A DNA stretch of 40,531 nt from Prevotellaceae bacterium (GCA_031290935.1 JAISLK010000014.1:1-40531); one strand, 5' to 3'. Counted from the first letter of the stretch, positions 24,273-34,440 are shown. Numbers and translations: made by a program. Notes: generated by a model from the letters alone, not told the origin.

Positions 24273-27200
24273 TTATAAGGATATGTTAATACTCAGCCCG
24301 ACGTGTGTGTTGGCTGAAGGAATTTCCGATACATGCGGCCGGGTAACGGTGCGGTCGAAGAACAGGCGGGCAGTGATATTGCTGCTGACCATGTATTCTG
24401 CCGACGAATGTATGGACAATACGTAGTTACCGCCGGATACCTGCGGTATGGCGTCCTCGTCCATCACAATCTTGCGCAGAATCGTTATATCTTCCCGGAT
24501 AGATAAATCGGCGCGGAGACGCAGGTTGGTTTTTACATTCCGGGAATTATTCTGCGCAAACCGGAAAATTAACGGGATTTCGCGGAACGTATAGCCTGCG
24601 CCGATTCTGTATTCATTCGTGCGGATTTCCGTTACCTGGTTATTGGAGAGGCTCAGCGACAATGTACGGTTTTTTATCCACTCGGCGCGGGTGGATAGGT
24701 TGTTGTACCATCCGACGTCGATATACAGGAGGGGCGACATTTCTTCGCGGATACTGACCAGGGCAATGTCGCGTTCGGCAATGAAATCGTTGAGCGTGTT
24801 GCGCACATAGCTGAAACCGTCTTCTTCCAGCGTATAAGCCTGGTTGCGCACATACGAACCGACGGAATATATCGAAGAATATTTGTGCATAATGGTAAAC
24901 GAGGTAACAATATCCTTCAATATTTTCAATTTCGACAGCCCGGTATAATTTATTTGCCAGTTGGGCAGGGGTATTTTCGGGAAACCCGACAACCCGACCC
25001 CTCCGGCCGATTGCCCGCTGTAAGCGGCAAGGAAGGCTGGAATCAATACTTCCTGCGACAACTGCCCGTAGTGGAGCGGATAGCCGTCCTTGTCCACATC
25101 AGACGGGTTATAGTTGAACGTTCCCGCAGAGAACGGTTTTCGTCCGGCAGCCAGCCGCGTAGCAATGGTTTTACGTGCGGCAAGGAAGTTGTCAAAGCTT
25201 CTGGATACATAATTATTTTTTTCATTCAACGGTTCAAAGGCAGTGGAAATACTCACAATAGAAATGCGGAGATTGCCGGTGGACTGGCGCTGGTTACGGC
25301 CAGTGGTTACGTTGTACCATGTATTATCTTCCGCCGTACTGCGGCTTCCGTCAATTTCGATACGCAAATCCGTCCATGGTTCCAGGGTTGCGTGGATAGC
25401 CCATGTTTGCGCACGGTTCATCCAGTAGGGATTTATCAGCGTAGTGTCGGACGACAGCCACAAGCGTTTGCGGGCATATTCCATAAAGTTTTCGTCCTGC
25501 CAGCCGAGCACAAATGCCCAGCCGGGCGCCCAGGAATTATTCGCTTTCCCCCATCCCAGTACTTGCGCTTCCGGTTTAAAACCGGGCAGGCGGCTGGCGC
25601 CATTATCGTTGTAGGTAACGGAAATATTCCGTAGCATCATGGCTATGCGCAGCGCCGATTTTCCAACTACGCTCAGCGGATTTTCCTTTTTGGGCACACG
25701 GCCGGTAACCCGCACGGTAACCGCAACGGCGTTGCTGTCCAAGGTTACACCCAGCGTGTTTTTGTCCAGGATATCGACTTTCCCTTGCAGTTCGTTTCCG
25801 TTGGCGTCAAGGATTTGCGTGCGCACGTCGTTGGTGTTCAAATTATGCTTGACCGTTCGTCGTCGGTTGGCGACGTACCTGGTTCTGGCGCTTTCATAAA
25901 TTTTATCCACCAGCTCCGGGCGTTTAGCCGAGCGGCCGACGAACTGGTCGTTGATTTGGCGCAGGAAAGGCACTTTGTTGTACAGGCTTTCAAACGACAC
26001 GCTTCCGGTAATGCCGAAACTGCGGGAATTGGAAACGGTGTTTCCCGGGTCGTACGTTTCGTCGTTCAGCAGCGGCGCGGCCTCCCACTGGTAGCCGGCA
26101 TTGTAGTTCATGTTAATATTCAGCCACGACAGTATCGGTATTTTATTCAGCGGCACATTCCACCGGGCATTTACCCGTTGGTTGTAGTATATATTGCGCC
26201 CGAGGTTCCAGAAATTCGTCCACGTCGAATCGTGCCAGTGGCGGTAGCCTTCGGGGTCCGACCGTTTATTGATAATGCCGTCCGGTTCGTCAATGCGGGC
26301 GCGATTGGTAGCGTCGAACTCCAATAACAGCGCACGCGTCAAATCCCAGGAGAAATAATAATTGGCGTCCCATAAAAAGTCTTTCGACACGGTGGCCGGA
26401 ATAATCACCGTCGGATCTACGATGCTTCTGAACTGCATTTCGCGATAAGTGCGGTGGACGTCGGTGTTATATCTTAGTTTATTCGGGTACGGATTAAAGT
26501 GGAAATCGCGGAGCAGCTGCAACCATGGGGAACGCAGCCACGAAATATTCTTGAACGGCTCTATATAAAACGGCTCTACATTGTATTCATAGCCCAAGTT
26601 GAAATGGTAATTTTCTTCCAGTCTGTGGTCGGTGCGCGGGTTGCGGGACAGCAGCTGGTTGTACGAAAAACTTGTGTGTATATTAGATAAACTGAATACT
26701 TTTGCGTTGATGTCATTGGCAAATATGCGCACGTTGGTAGCGTTGAACGACAGGCGCCGCGTGTAGTCCTGCGCCAGCCGCCGCATAGAATCGCGCTCGT
26801 AGGACGACGCGTTGCCCAGCGCATCGTTGTATAATATGTCCTGGTCAAACGGGTAATATTGCGGGTTGGTAAAATTCTCCGAAAAGCCGAAGAACAGCGG
26901 CAACCGGACGCCCAGGCTTTTCGGGAAGAATAAGCCAAATTCAAAGTTGGTTATTAAATCATACTGGTATACGTAGTCTTTGGAGCGTTCATTTATCTTC
27001 GATTCCAAGCTGCCGAAATTCGGCGTCTGCATATTTCCCGACAAACTGATGTTCCCGAAATCCGCCAATTTAGCGGCCATCCGCGCATTCGCCGCCAGCC
27101 CGCTTGACTCATTGAAATTGGACAGGCGCAATTCATTTACCCAAATGATGGCCGACTTTTCAAGGCCGTCGTCGTTGCTGTCTTTTTGCTTGGACGGGTT

Positions 27201-30200
27201 GCGGACGCCAATCATAATCGTACGTACTGCGCTCAAATTCGGATTGCCCACCACCCGGATAGTATTGCGCCCGTCCGGCTGTTCATACACTGCCGCGATG
27301 GAGCCGCCGTACTGGCGGATATAATCATTGCGGTCCAGTTTGGCATTCGTGAGTAATTCCAAATCTATGTCCAGTTTATTATCGGCCGGCCACACCAGTG
27401 TGCGCTGGTTATCGGCATAAAATCCGGGAGGGGTAAGTTTTAACGGAATTTCGTACTCGTAGTAGTTGTAGCGGTAGTCGCTGCCGATGCGGATGAATAC
27501 TTGGAGTTCATCGTCGCGCAACGGCGCCGTGAGCATGGCTTCGGCATGTACGTCCATAATCAGCCGGCGGTAGCGGCGGAAGTCGAAAGTTACATTTTTA
27601 TATGCCGCGCGTGCATCGCCGTCGGCAAGGTTGTTTACCCGCAATTCCATCGCCTGTTCGTTGAGCTGGCGCACCTGGTATTGCCCGGGGTCTATCTGGC
27701 GGCTGGCGTCGGGAGGCAAGATGTAATTTACCGGCGACCGGCGTGAATTTTCTTCTATATTAACGGCGGAAATATCAAATCCGGCATTGGGCATTTCGGG
27801 CTGTGCCACGCTTTCCTGCCCGTCTATCAGCGACTGGTTGTAACGCCGCCATTCGCCGCGCACCAGTTCCAGCGAAGCAAAGCGCAAGACGGTTGTATCC
27901 TTAAAGCCGCGCAGGAACATCCGCACAAAACGGATAGATTTGAAGTCGGAGATGGAACCGATAGCCTGCCCTTCGCTGATAGGGATTTTGAACTGGTAGA
28001 AAGTAACGGTTTGCGTACCTTCAAAGTCTGTTCTGGCGGGAAGTTTCCGCATGTCGGTAATATAGTTGCTTCCCACGCGCAGGCTGTGTGGATTCAAATC
28101 TATTTCGTACTGGTAATAGCTTTCCGTTTCGTTCATGGTGTAGTCGCGGTTCATGTCCTCCATGTCGGGATTGGGCGTGTTCATTGTGTTTTCCCCGCCT
28201 GTTTGTTCGGGGGGCCGCGAGTTGCCTTCGGTGCCGTTGTAATATTTATAGCGGTCTAAAATCGTTGCTTTCACATCGTCGTAGTAGGGGTCTAAATAAT
28301 ACCGGTAATTGTCGCCCGAAGGGTCTCTGTCGAAAGCCTGGTAAGCGGCGGCGGAGAGTTTCGGTCGCAGGTTATCCAGGTAAGTAGAGAAAAAGTTTCG
28401 TTCGTAATTATCATCCAGCCCGTCGTACCCGATGTCCTGTTGCATACGGTTGGCGTAGTTGTTATCAAAGGTCAGTGTAATTTGCGGGTCTTTCGGCACG
28501 CGCCCCCATACGGATTTAATAAAGCGGGCGGTGTCGTCGGGTTGTGCGAAGCCGTTTTCAAAAGATTTCAAACCGTCTTTCAAAATATCTTCCGAAATAT
28601 TTCCCAGGTTAAAATACAGTTTGCCGCCTTCCGAGCGGGGTTGGTAAACAAACGGGTCCATCAGCCAGAACTCAATGTAATCGTAGTTGGCCGTTTCAAA
28701 ATCCGTTACCGGCAAGGAGCGTTGCATGCCGCCCCAGCGCTGTTCGGGATTCTGCAAACGGCCGTCGGGGCGGATATTGGCGTCGTCGTAATTGTAGGGG
28801 CCGCGTTCGTCGGGGTAATAGGTCATGTTCAAGAGGGACATGTTGGTGGGCGTGCCGACAATTTCTTCGCGGTCGGGGAATAAATCGTTAATTTGTATTT
28901 CCGCCACGTACCAGTTTTTTTGGTATTTTGATGATTCTTCCCGGAGGTAGGCCGGCGTGTAGGAGGTGTTGCGCACAAGGTCGGAGTAAATGCTGAACCA
29001 CGACAGCAGTGCGCGGTTATATCCCGACGCCAGTTGCGGCGCGGTGAATTCGGGGAACAGCCGCGGCTGCCCCTGCGGCACGCTTGCCAGCGTCCATGCG
29101 GTATAGTTGTGTAAATCCAGCGATGTTTGGCTGCCTTCAAAATCATCAATAAACGCGGCGCCGCCGGCGCCGATAACCGATGAATGCCCGGGCAGGAAAT
29201 GTGCAAATTCCGCATCAATAGAGAAACTCGACGTTGCTTTGGTTTCCAGGAACGGCAGGGCGTCTACTGCTTTGGTCAGCCACGGTACTTCGGTTTTGAA
29301 GGAGGTGTTCAATCCCCAAATGGTATTGGAAATAGGCTCTTCGCCGAAATTGACTTTTTGTGTCAGCGGCCGTTCGCTCAGGTGCAGCATCGTGCCGCCT
29401 ACATAAAAGTTGTCGTTGAACGTATATTTCAGGCGGGTTCCAAGCAGTGTTTTTGTTTGCAGGTTGAAGAGTTCCTGGCTTTCCAGCGATACTTTCAGCG
29501 GTACGCCTGATTCCAGGTATGCGCGGTTGAGGATAGTTACCGAGCCCAATACGTAATTGACTTCGTAGTCCACGCCTTCTACCAGTTTCATGCCGCCCGC
29601 CGTAACTACTACCGAGCCTTGCGGGATATTCATGGCGTTCAAGCGTATTTCGCTGCCGCTTTCCGAGCGGAAGCTGCCGACCAGCCGGAATTTATTTTTC
29701 TCGGCGTAACTTTGCGCCTTGGTGAGGGTGGAGTCGTACAGTTCTTTGTACACGTAGCGTTCGGCAATGGCGGGGTCGTTGATTTTTTGTTCCAGGTATC
29801 TGCCGAACGGTTCGAGAACGGGAAAGATAATGCGTCCCCTGCCGGCAAGTACGGTAATGCCTTCCACAAAGTCGAAAAGCCCGTCGGGGATGGCGTCGTT
29901 TTGCGCATTGAGGTTATCCAGGTTCAGTACGCGAAGCAGCGGTTTTTCGGCAATGGCGCTTTCCGAAATGTAGGGCAGCGCCGTTCCGGCTTCCGCATTT
30001 TCGTACATGATGTCCATCAAGAAGTCGTCTTTGTTGATGCGGTAGGCATTGTCTATGGCATATACATTTTTCATCATCAACTTCCATGTGGGGAATTGCG
30101 GCGAAAAATTCGTGCCTTTCAGCAGTTTTAATGCCAGCGCCTGCGGCGCTACCACGCCTTCCGTGGACAGTTCGCCTACAATAAAAGTTTGCCCGTAGGC

Positions 30201-31478
30201 TTCGTATTCGTAAGCTACTGCCAGCACTTCGTCGTTATTCAATGCGGTGTTCAGCGAGATGTAGCCCAGTTGGGTATTGACCGTGTAGTCGGTGGCGGGC
30301 AGTTTGCGGGCATTTTCGACTTTTTCAAAGTCTTCGCCGCTTTTCAGTCCTGCGCCCGTGAGGTAGGATGTTACGTTTTCCAGTTCCCGGATTTGGCTGC
30401 GGTCAATAATTGTGAATAAATTATTGGCGTTGTTGTCCGGGAACCTGCCGGCGGCGGCGCTGAACAGCGGGTTGTAGAGGTTAGCGTTTTCACCGGCGTC
30501 GATAAATGCGACCAGGTTGCGGGTTTCTTCAAACCGGCCGTTTTTGTTGGTAACCCATACTTCCACACGTTTGATGTTAATTCCGGAAAGTATCAGCGGC
30601 AGCCGCCCGAGCCATTTATCGTAGTTATCCCGGAAATATTGCGCCAGGAAGAAGTGCCGGTTGGCGTCGTACCGGTCGGCGTTTATTTCAAATAGGCTGG
30701 TCTGCCCGCCGCCTACCAGTTCTACCGTTTGCGCCTGCGCCCGCTGGTGCGATACTACTGTGGAAATGTCCAGCTTTCCAAGGCGCAAATCGGTTTTTAT
30801 GCCGAACAGGCTTTGGCTGCCGGTGATGAGCGAGCCGTCGAGGGGGAATGAGACGTTCCCGACTTCGATTTTTTGCAGGATGTCGTCTTCATGCCCGGCG
30901 TATTCCAGTTTCAGGTTTGTTTCAAAGGCGAAGGTGGCCTCGGTGTTGTAATTAAAATTCATTTTCACGCGGTCGCCGATATTGCCGGTGATATTGAATT
31001 GCATTTTCGCCATGAAATCAAAGTTGAATGCGGTTCGGTAACGTTCGGCAATGACCGGATTGTCGGAGTAATTCCATTTGCCGCCGAAGCTTAAATCTAC
31101 CGACATCTGGGGGTTGATGACCACTTCGCTGGAGCCGAAAATTTTGGAGAATGCGTCATTGTTCACGCCAAAGCGGATGCTTGATGGCAGGAGGTTGTCG
31201 CCGGTATTGCCGAAAAGGCCGCCGGCGCCGTCGCTGCGTTGCCGCGCCCAGCCGCTGCGGAGGGTGTTGGCGAACTGTTCCCGCTGGTGTTCTTCCGAAG
31301 TCAAGACTTTGAAGGGCGCGGTGCGCCGTGTGTCATAGGAATGGTAGTATAAATAATTTTTGGTTACCGGATCGTATTCTACTACCGGCGTATCCGGCGG
31401 GAAAAACGCCTGTGCTCCTGCTGGCAGGGCTGCAGAGCAAAGGCACAATAAAATAATCGACCGGTAAATGTTTTTCAT
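24273..31478 (-). CDS. sprA: SprA/Sov, type IX secretion translocon protein
   Basis: 2401 residues, the expected size of SprA (Flavobacterium) or Sov (Porphyromonas), the very large outer-membrane barrel that forms the type IX secretion channel and is needed for gliding and secretion of CTD-bearing proteins. Signal peptide MKNIYRSIILLCLCSAALPAGAQ; an N-terminal part with YDPVTKNYLYY and GGKWNYSDNP; a long repeat-rich middle with PDGRLQNPEQRWGGMQR and GSDYRYNYYEYEIPL; barrel strands up to GLSINISL at the C-terminus. The gene is intact across 7.2 kb. It begins one base after the ruvA stop, indicating tight coupling. Other T9SS components are not in this window. Confidence 0.94.
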   Translation of the reverse strand: MKNIYRSIILLCLCSAALPAGAQAFFPPDTPVVEYDPVTKNYLYYHSYDTRRTAPFKVLTSEEHQREQFANTLRSGWARQRSDGAGGLFGNTGDNLLPSSIRFGVNNDAFSKIFGSSEVVINPQMSVDLSFGGKWNYSDNPVIAERYRTAFNFDFMAKMQFNITGNIGDRVKMNFNYNTEATFAFETNLKLEYAGHEDDILQKIEVGNVSFPLDGSLITGSQSLFGIKTDLRLGKLDISTVVSHQRAQAQTVELVGGGQTSLFEINADRYDANRHFFLAQYFRDNYDKWLGRLPLILSGINIKRVEVWVTNKNGRFEETRNLVAFIDAGENANLYNPLFSAAAGRFPDNNANNLFTIIDRSQIRELENVTSYLTGAGLKSGEDFEKVENARKLPATDYTVNTQLGYISLNTALNNDEVLAVAYEYEAYGQTFIVGELSTEGVVAPQALALKLLKGTNFSPQFPTWKLMMKNVYAIDNAYRINKDDFLMDIMYENAEAGTALPYISESAIAEKPLLRVLNLDNLNAQNDAIPDGLFDFVEGITVLAGRGRIIFPVLEPFGRYLEQKINDPAIAERYVYKELYDSTLTKAQSYAEKNKFRLVGSFRSESGSEIRLNAMNIPQGSVVVTAGGMKLVEGVDYEVNYVLGSVTILNRAYLESGVPLKVSLESQELFNLQTKTLLGTRLKYTFNDNFYVGGTMLHLSERPLTQKVNFGEEPISNTIWGLNTSFKTEVPWLTKAVDALPFLETKATSSFSIDAEFAHFLPGHSSVIGAGGAAFIDDFEGSQTSLDLHNYTAWTLASVPQGQPRLFPEFTAPQLASGYNRALLSWFSIYSDLVRNTSYTPAYLREESSKYQKNWYVAEIQINDLFPDREEIVGTPTNMSLLNMTYYPDERGPYNYDDANIRPDGRLQNPEQRWGGMQRSLPVTDFETANYDYIEFWLMDPFVYQPRSEGGKLYFNLGNISEDILKDGLKSFENGFAQPDDTARFIKSVWGRVPKDPQITLTFDNNYANRMQQDIGYDGLDDNYERNFFSTYLDNLRPKLSAAAYQAFDRDPSGDNYRYYLDPYYDDVKATILDRYKYYNGTEGNSRPPEQTGGENTMNTPNPDMEDMNRDYTMNETESYYQYEIDLNPHSLRVGSNYITDMRKLPARTDFEGTQTVTFYQFKIPISEGQAIGSISDFKSIRFVRMFLRGFKDTTVLRFASLELVRGEWRRYNQSLIDGQESVAQPEMPNAGFDISAVNIEENSRRSPVNYILPPDASRQIDPGQYQVRQLNEQAMELRVNNLADGDARAAYKNVTFDFRRYRRLIMDVHAEAMLTAPLRDDELQVFIRIGSDYRYNYYEYEIPLKLTPPGFYADNQRTLVWPADNKLDIDLELLTNAKLDRNDYIRQYGGSIAAVYEQPDGRNTIRVVGNPNLSAVRTIMIGVRNPSKQKDSNDDGLEKSAIIWVNELRLSNFNESSGLAANARMAAKLADFGNISLSGNMQTPNFGSLESKINERSKDYVYQYDLITNFEFGLFFPKSLGVRLPLFFGFSENFTNPQYYPFDQDILYNDALGNASSYERDSMRRLAQDYTRRLSFNATNVRIFANDINAKVFSLSNIHTSFSYNQLLSRNPRTDHRLEENYHFNLGYEYNVEPFYIEPFKNISWLRSPWLQLLRDFHFNPYPNKLRYNTDVHRTYREMQFRSIVDPTVIIPATVSKDFLWDANYYFSWDLTRALLLEFDATNRARIDEPDGIINKRSDPEGYRHWHDSTWTNFWNLGRNIYYNQRVNARWNVPLNKIPILSWLNINMNYNAGYQWEAAPLLNDETYDPGNTVSNSRSFGITGSVSFESLYNKVPFLRQINDQFVGRSAKRPELVDKIYESARTRYVANRRRTVKHNLNTNDVRTQILDANGNELQGKVDILDKNTLGVTLDSNAVAVTVRVTGRVPKKENPLSVVGKSALRIAMMLRNISVTYNDNGASRLPGFKPEAQVLGWGKANNSWAPGWAFVLGWQDENFMEYARKRLWLSSDTTLINPYWMNRAQTWAIHATLEPWTDLRIEIDGSRSTAEDNTWYNVTTGRNQRQSTGNLRISIVSISTAFEPLNEKNNYVSRSFDNFLAARKTIATRLAAGRKPFSAGTFNYNPSDVDKDGYPLHYGQLSQEVLIPAFLAAYSGQSAGGVGLSGFPKIPLPNWQINYTGLSKLKILKDIVTSFTIMHKYSSIYSVGSYVRNQAYTLEEDGFSYVRNTLNDFIAERDIALVSIREEMSPLLYIDVGWYNNLSTRAEWIKNRTLSLSLSNNQVTEIRTNEYRIGAGYTFREIPLIFRFAQNNSRNVKTNLRLRADLSIREDITILRKIVMDEDAIPQVSGGNYVLSIHSSAEYMVSSNITARLFFDRTVTRPHVSEIPSANTHVGLSINISL

Positions 31479-31479
31479 A

Positions 31480-32064
31480 TTACAATCGTTTCAGCGCTGC
31501 TTTAATCAGGTTTTCGGTTGTACAGGCTGCATTTTCGCGTAACAGCAGTTGCAGGGTTTTTTCGGCAGGGGCCTTACTGAAGCCCAGCATGACCAGCGCC
31601 GATAATGCTTCGTCGAGTTGCACAGGCAATGCCGGGGCGCCTTGCGGGGTGGCGGATGGAAGGGTTTTCCCGATTTTATCTTTTAAGTCTACTACGACGC
31701 GCTGGGCGGTTTTCGCCCCGATGCCTTTAATGCTTTGCAGTTTTCGGATGTCGTCGTGCTGAATGGCGTTGCGCACTTCGTCCGAAGCCAGCGATGAGAG
31801 TACCATGCGGGCGGTGTTCGGCCCTACGCCGGAAACGCTCAGGAGTAAACGGAATACTTCACGTTCTTCGCGTTCGAAGAAGCCAAACCATTGTTCGGCG
31901 TCTTCGCGGACGATGTGGTGTATCCATAGCTGCACTTCTTTCAACGCGCCGAGCTGGCCGTAGGTTTGCAGGGAGATGTGGATAAAGTAACCCACGCCGT
32001 TATTTTCCACTACTGCATAAGTCGGCGTCCGTTCCGTTACTGTGCCTTTGATATATTCGTACAT
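31480..32064 (-). CDS. ruvA: Holliday junction DNA helicase subunit RuvA
   Basis: 194 residues. N-terminal OB domain (MYEYIKGTVTERTPTYAVVENNGVGYFIHIS), two helix-hairpin-helix motifs (LLSVSGVGPNTARMVLSSL and LQSIKGIGAKTAQRVVVDLKDK) and a C-terminal RuvB-binding domain (EALSALVMLGFSKAPAEKTL). RuvA tetramers hold Holliday junctions for RuvB-driven branch migration. Preceded by a full-consensus promoter and followed after one base by sprA. Confidence 0.96.
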   Translation of the reverse strand: MYEYIKGTVTERTPTYAVVENNGVGYFIHISLQTYGQLGALKEVQLWIHHIVREDAEQWFGFFEREEREVFRLLLSVSGVGPNTARMVLSSLASDEVRNAIQHDDIRKLQSIKGIGAKTAQRVVVDLKDKIGKTLPSATPQGAPALPVQLDEALSALVMLGFSKAPAEKTLQLLLRENAACTTENLIKAALKRL

Positions 32065-32091
32065 CTTTGTTTATTGCTACTGTCCGGTTCG

Positions 32092-32123
32092 CAAAAGTAC
32101 GATTTTTTCCTGAGAGGGTCAAA
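32092..32123 (-). promoter_or_regulatory. Bacteroidota-type promoter for ruvA-sprA-gcvH
   Basis: On the minus strand: TTTG (32120-32123), a 20-base spacer and TACTTTTG (32092-32099), about 28 bases from the ruvA start. Full consensus match. Confidence 0.75.
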
Positions 32124-32132
32124 CTTTTTTAA

Positions 32133-32200
32133 TTATGAATGATGAATTATGGGTGATGAATTATGGGTGATGGGTGATGTATTGCTGGCGCCGGCGGTTT
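32133..32200. repeat. AATTATGGGTGATG repeats plus GCTGGCGCCGGC palindrome
   Basis: Short direct repeats of AATTATG(G)GTGATGA followed by GCTGGCGCCGGCGG at 32184-32197. This is the same pairing of a GATGATG-type element with the GGCGCC palindrome seen near 3521-3650 and 9184-9446. Confidence 0.7.
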
Positions 32201-32228
32201 GTTTTTAGTTAATTTATTGTCTATTTTT

Positions 32229-32489
32229 CCTGCTCGCCGTTTAACCCTTCCTGCTCGCCGTTTAACCCTTCCTGCTCGCCGTTTAACCCTTCCTGCTCGC
32301 CGTTTAACCCTTCCCGCTCGCCGTTTAACCCTTCCCGCTCGCCGTTTAGCCCTTCCTGCTCGCCGTTTAGCCCTTCCTGCTCGCCGTTTAACCCTTCCTG
32401 CTCGCCGTTTAACCCTTCCTGCTCGCCGTTTAACCCTTTTTGCTGCCCGTTTAGCCTTTTTTGCTGCCCGTTTAGCCCTTTTTGCGTCA
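32229..32489. repeat. 21-bp tandem array (12 full units)
   Basis: Twelve 21-bp units of the form CCTGCTCGCCGTTTAACCCTT from 32229 to 32480, plus a partial one. The two at the right end use TTTGCTGCCCG. Frames stay open on both strands: one minus-strand frame (32221-32490) reads MTQKGLNGQQKRLNG then GLNGEQE heptads; another reads KRRAGRV heptads; the plus strand reads LPARRLT. The minus frame starting at 32490 has an ATG after a GGAAGGACAAAA tract and a stop just after the array. It is the best coding candidate, but three open frames argue that openness follows from the period. Confidence 0.93.
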
Positions 32490-32580
32490 TTTTTGTCCTT
32501 CCCGCCGTTAATTATGGGTGGTGATTTAAAGATTTCAGGCTGGCGCCAGCGCAATTAATCATATTAAATAATTAATTACG

Positions 32581-34440
32581 TTAGGGCATCATACGTCTTT
32601 TCAGCTTCCGGAGGAGCCATACGGCGGCGGCGAGTAGAGCGGCCGCTGTGGCGTACAGGAGCAGTGCAAAGCCGTTGGGGCGTTTCAGGAGGGCGGCGGG
32701 GGCGGCGCTGGGGGAAATGGTTTTCCGTTTTTCCGGGGCGGCGTATATGGCGGGGATTTTGTTGCCGTCCAGCGCATGCAGGTAGTTGCTCAAGGCGAGC
32801 CATTCTTTCAGTTCAAAACCTTCGGGGGTGTAGCGTATGTGCTGCAAGTAGTCCTGTACCGGTTGCCCCTGCGCGTTTTTCGGGGTTATTGAGAGGATGC
32901 CGTAAGTGAGTTTTTTCACGGCGTTGAGCATTTGCGCGGCGTAGAGGCTGCTTACTACGGGGTATAATGCAGCGGCGGCGGGCGGGCGGTAGCGGCCGTC
33001 GGGCTCCTGTACTAATACTTCCGTTACTTTGTTGCAGAAAAGCCGGCGGGGGTTGCAGGCGTAGTGCAGTCCCGAAAAGTACAGTTGCGCGTCCGGGAAG
33101 AGCGGGGCACAGGAAGCGTCGAGTTCGCACAAGTCCCAGAGTTCTTTTCCGGTGAGATATACGCAGACCAGGGGGTAGCCGGCTTTCCGGTCATCGCCCA
33201 CGCCAATGGAGAGGGTGTTGAAGAGTTGTTCTTCGGTAATCCATCCGGGATATAAGTTGTCGCGGATATTGCCCCGCGGGACAACGGCAATGGGAGCGGT
33301 TACTGTATTCTTGTTTCCCGCCGGAGGCTTGCTGCAGGCGCCGGCGAAGGCGTCGGCAATTAAGTTGCCCAGCGGCGATTCGTCCCGAAGCGCTTCCGCG
33401 GGGAGGAAATAGTCGCTGCGCGCTACGGTATCGTTCATGCGCCGCCCGAGGGAGTCGAGATAGATGGCCTGCAGTTTTTCGTTGAACAGATTTATTTTAT
33501 CCGCGATGAATGTATCTGCCGGCGCAGCGCTGTCAACAGGGGCCAGGTAATAGCGCAGCAATTTTTTTGTATCCGCGTTGATGGTTAATACGCCCAGATA
33601 TTCGGCGTGGCAGCCTGCCGAGGCAATAACCGTTTGATTGGCCGTCAGCGGCTCCGGCAGCAGGGTATGCGAGTGGCCGCTGATGATAATGTCAATTCCG
33701 GGGATTTTTTCCGCCAGCTGTTCGTCTTCCGAATATTTTTTAACAGCGGCGGTTCCGCTGTGCGACAGGCAAACGATGAGGTCAACCTTTTCGTCGTTGC
33801 GCAATTTTTTTACGGTGCGCGCCGCCGCGTCAAACTGGTTTTCGAAGGTTACGGCAGCGGCAGCCGGCGCTTTCCGCATGGCTTCGTCGCCCATCAATCC
33901 AAAAATGCCGATGCGCTTTCCGTTGCGTTCGACAATGATATATTCCTTGACGCCGTAGTAGTCAAAAGCTGTTGCCAGCCGTGCCAGCGAAGGATTTACG
34001 GGTTTAATATTCGCCGCTACGACAGGGGGGCAGTTGCCTGTTTGTTTTGCGGCAGTGAGCGCTTCCGCCAGGCCATCCGTACCGGAATCAAAGTCGTGGT
34101 TGCCTAATGTAACCGCATCGTAATGCATGAAGGCCATCAGTTGCAGCTCTGCGCAATCGGTTGTGAAAAGGGTGTAAAACAGTGAGCCGCTCGAGAAATC
34201 ACCGGCGTCCACTAAAACAGTTTGTCCGGGATATTGTTCCCGCGCCTGCCGTATCGCGGTGTAGAGGGGGGCATAGCCGCCCTGCCATGCAAATTTCCCC
34301 GGCGCGTTTTGCACGCGGTGCGGCAGGAACATCGAATGTAAGTCATGCGTGAAAAGGATGGTTATTTCCTGCGCCGGCAACGGAACGCCCAGGCAGAGGC
34401 TGCACCAAAGGAATATTATTTGCAGTTTTTTTCCATACAT
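32581..34440 (-). CDS. secreted 5'-nucleotidase/UDP-sugar hydrolase-like metallophosphatase, C-terminally anchored
   Basis: 619 residues. Signal peptide MYGKKLQIIFLWCSLCLGVPLPAQ, then a calcineurin-type phosphoesterase domain (about 25-300) with TILFTHDLHSMF, VDAGDFSSGS, TLGNHDFDSG, CLSHSG and IISGHSHT, which carry the dimetal ligands. The 5'-nucleotidase C-terminal domain follows (about 350-540), with ESPLGNLIADAF and VPRGNIRDNLYPG. A hydrophobic helix near 592-608 followed by RKLKRR is a membrane anchor, which UshA itself lacks. It probably dephosphorylates nucleotides or similar compounds outside the inner membrane; the exact substrate is unknown. Confidence 0.88.
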   Translation of the reverse strand: MYGKKLQIIFLWCSLCLGVPLPAQEITILFTHDLHSMFLPHRVQNAPGKFAWQGGYAPLYTAIRQAREQYPGQTVLVDAGDFSSGSLFYTLFTTDCAELQLMAFMHYDAVTLGNHDFDSGTDGLAEALTAAKQTGNCPPVVAANIKPVNPSLARLATAFDYYGVKEYIIVERNGKRIGIFGLMGDEAMRKAPAAAAVTFENQFDAAARTVKKLRNDEKVDLIVCLSHSGTAAVKKYSEDEQLAEKIPGIDIIISGHSHTLLPEPLTANQTVIASAGCHAEYLGVLTINADTKKLLRYYLAPVDSAAPADTFIADKINLFNEKLQAIYLDSLGRRMNDTVARSDYFLPAEALRDESPLGNLIADAFAGACSKPPAGNKNTVTAPIAVVPRGNIRDNLYPGWITEEQLFNTLSIGVGDDRKAGYPLVCVYLTGKELWDLCELDASCAPLFPDAQLYFSGLHYACNPRRLFCNKVTEVLVQEPDGRYRPPAAAALYPVVSSLYAAQMLNAVKKLTYGILSITPKNAQGQPVQDYLQHIRYTPEGFELKEWLALSNYLHALDGNKIPAIYAAPEKRKTISPSAAPAALLKRPNGFALLLYATAAALLAAAVWLLRKLKRRMMP

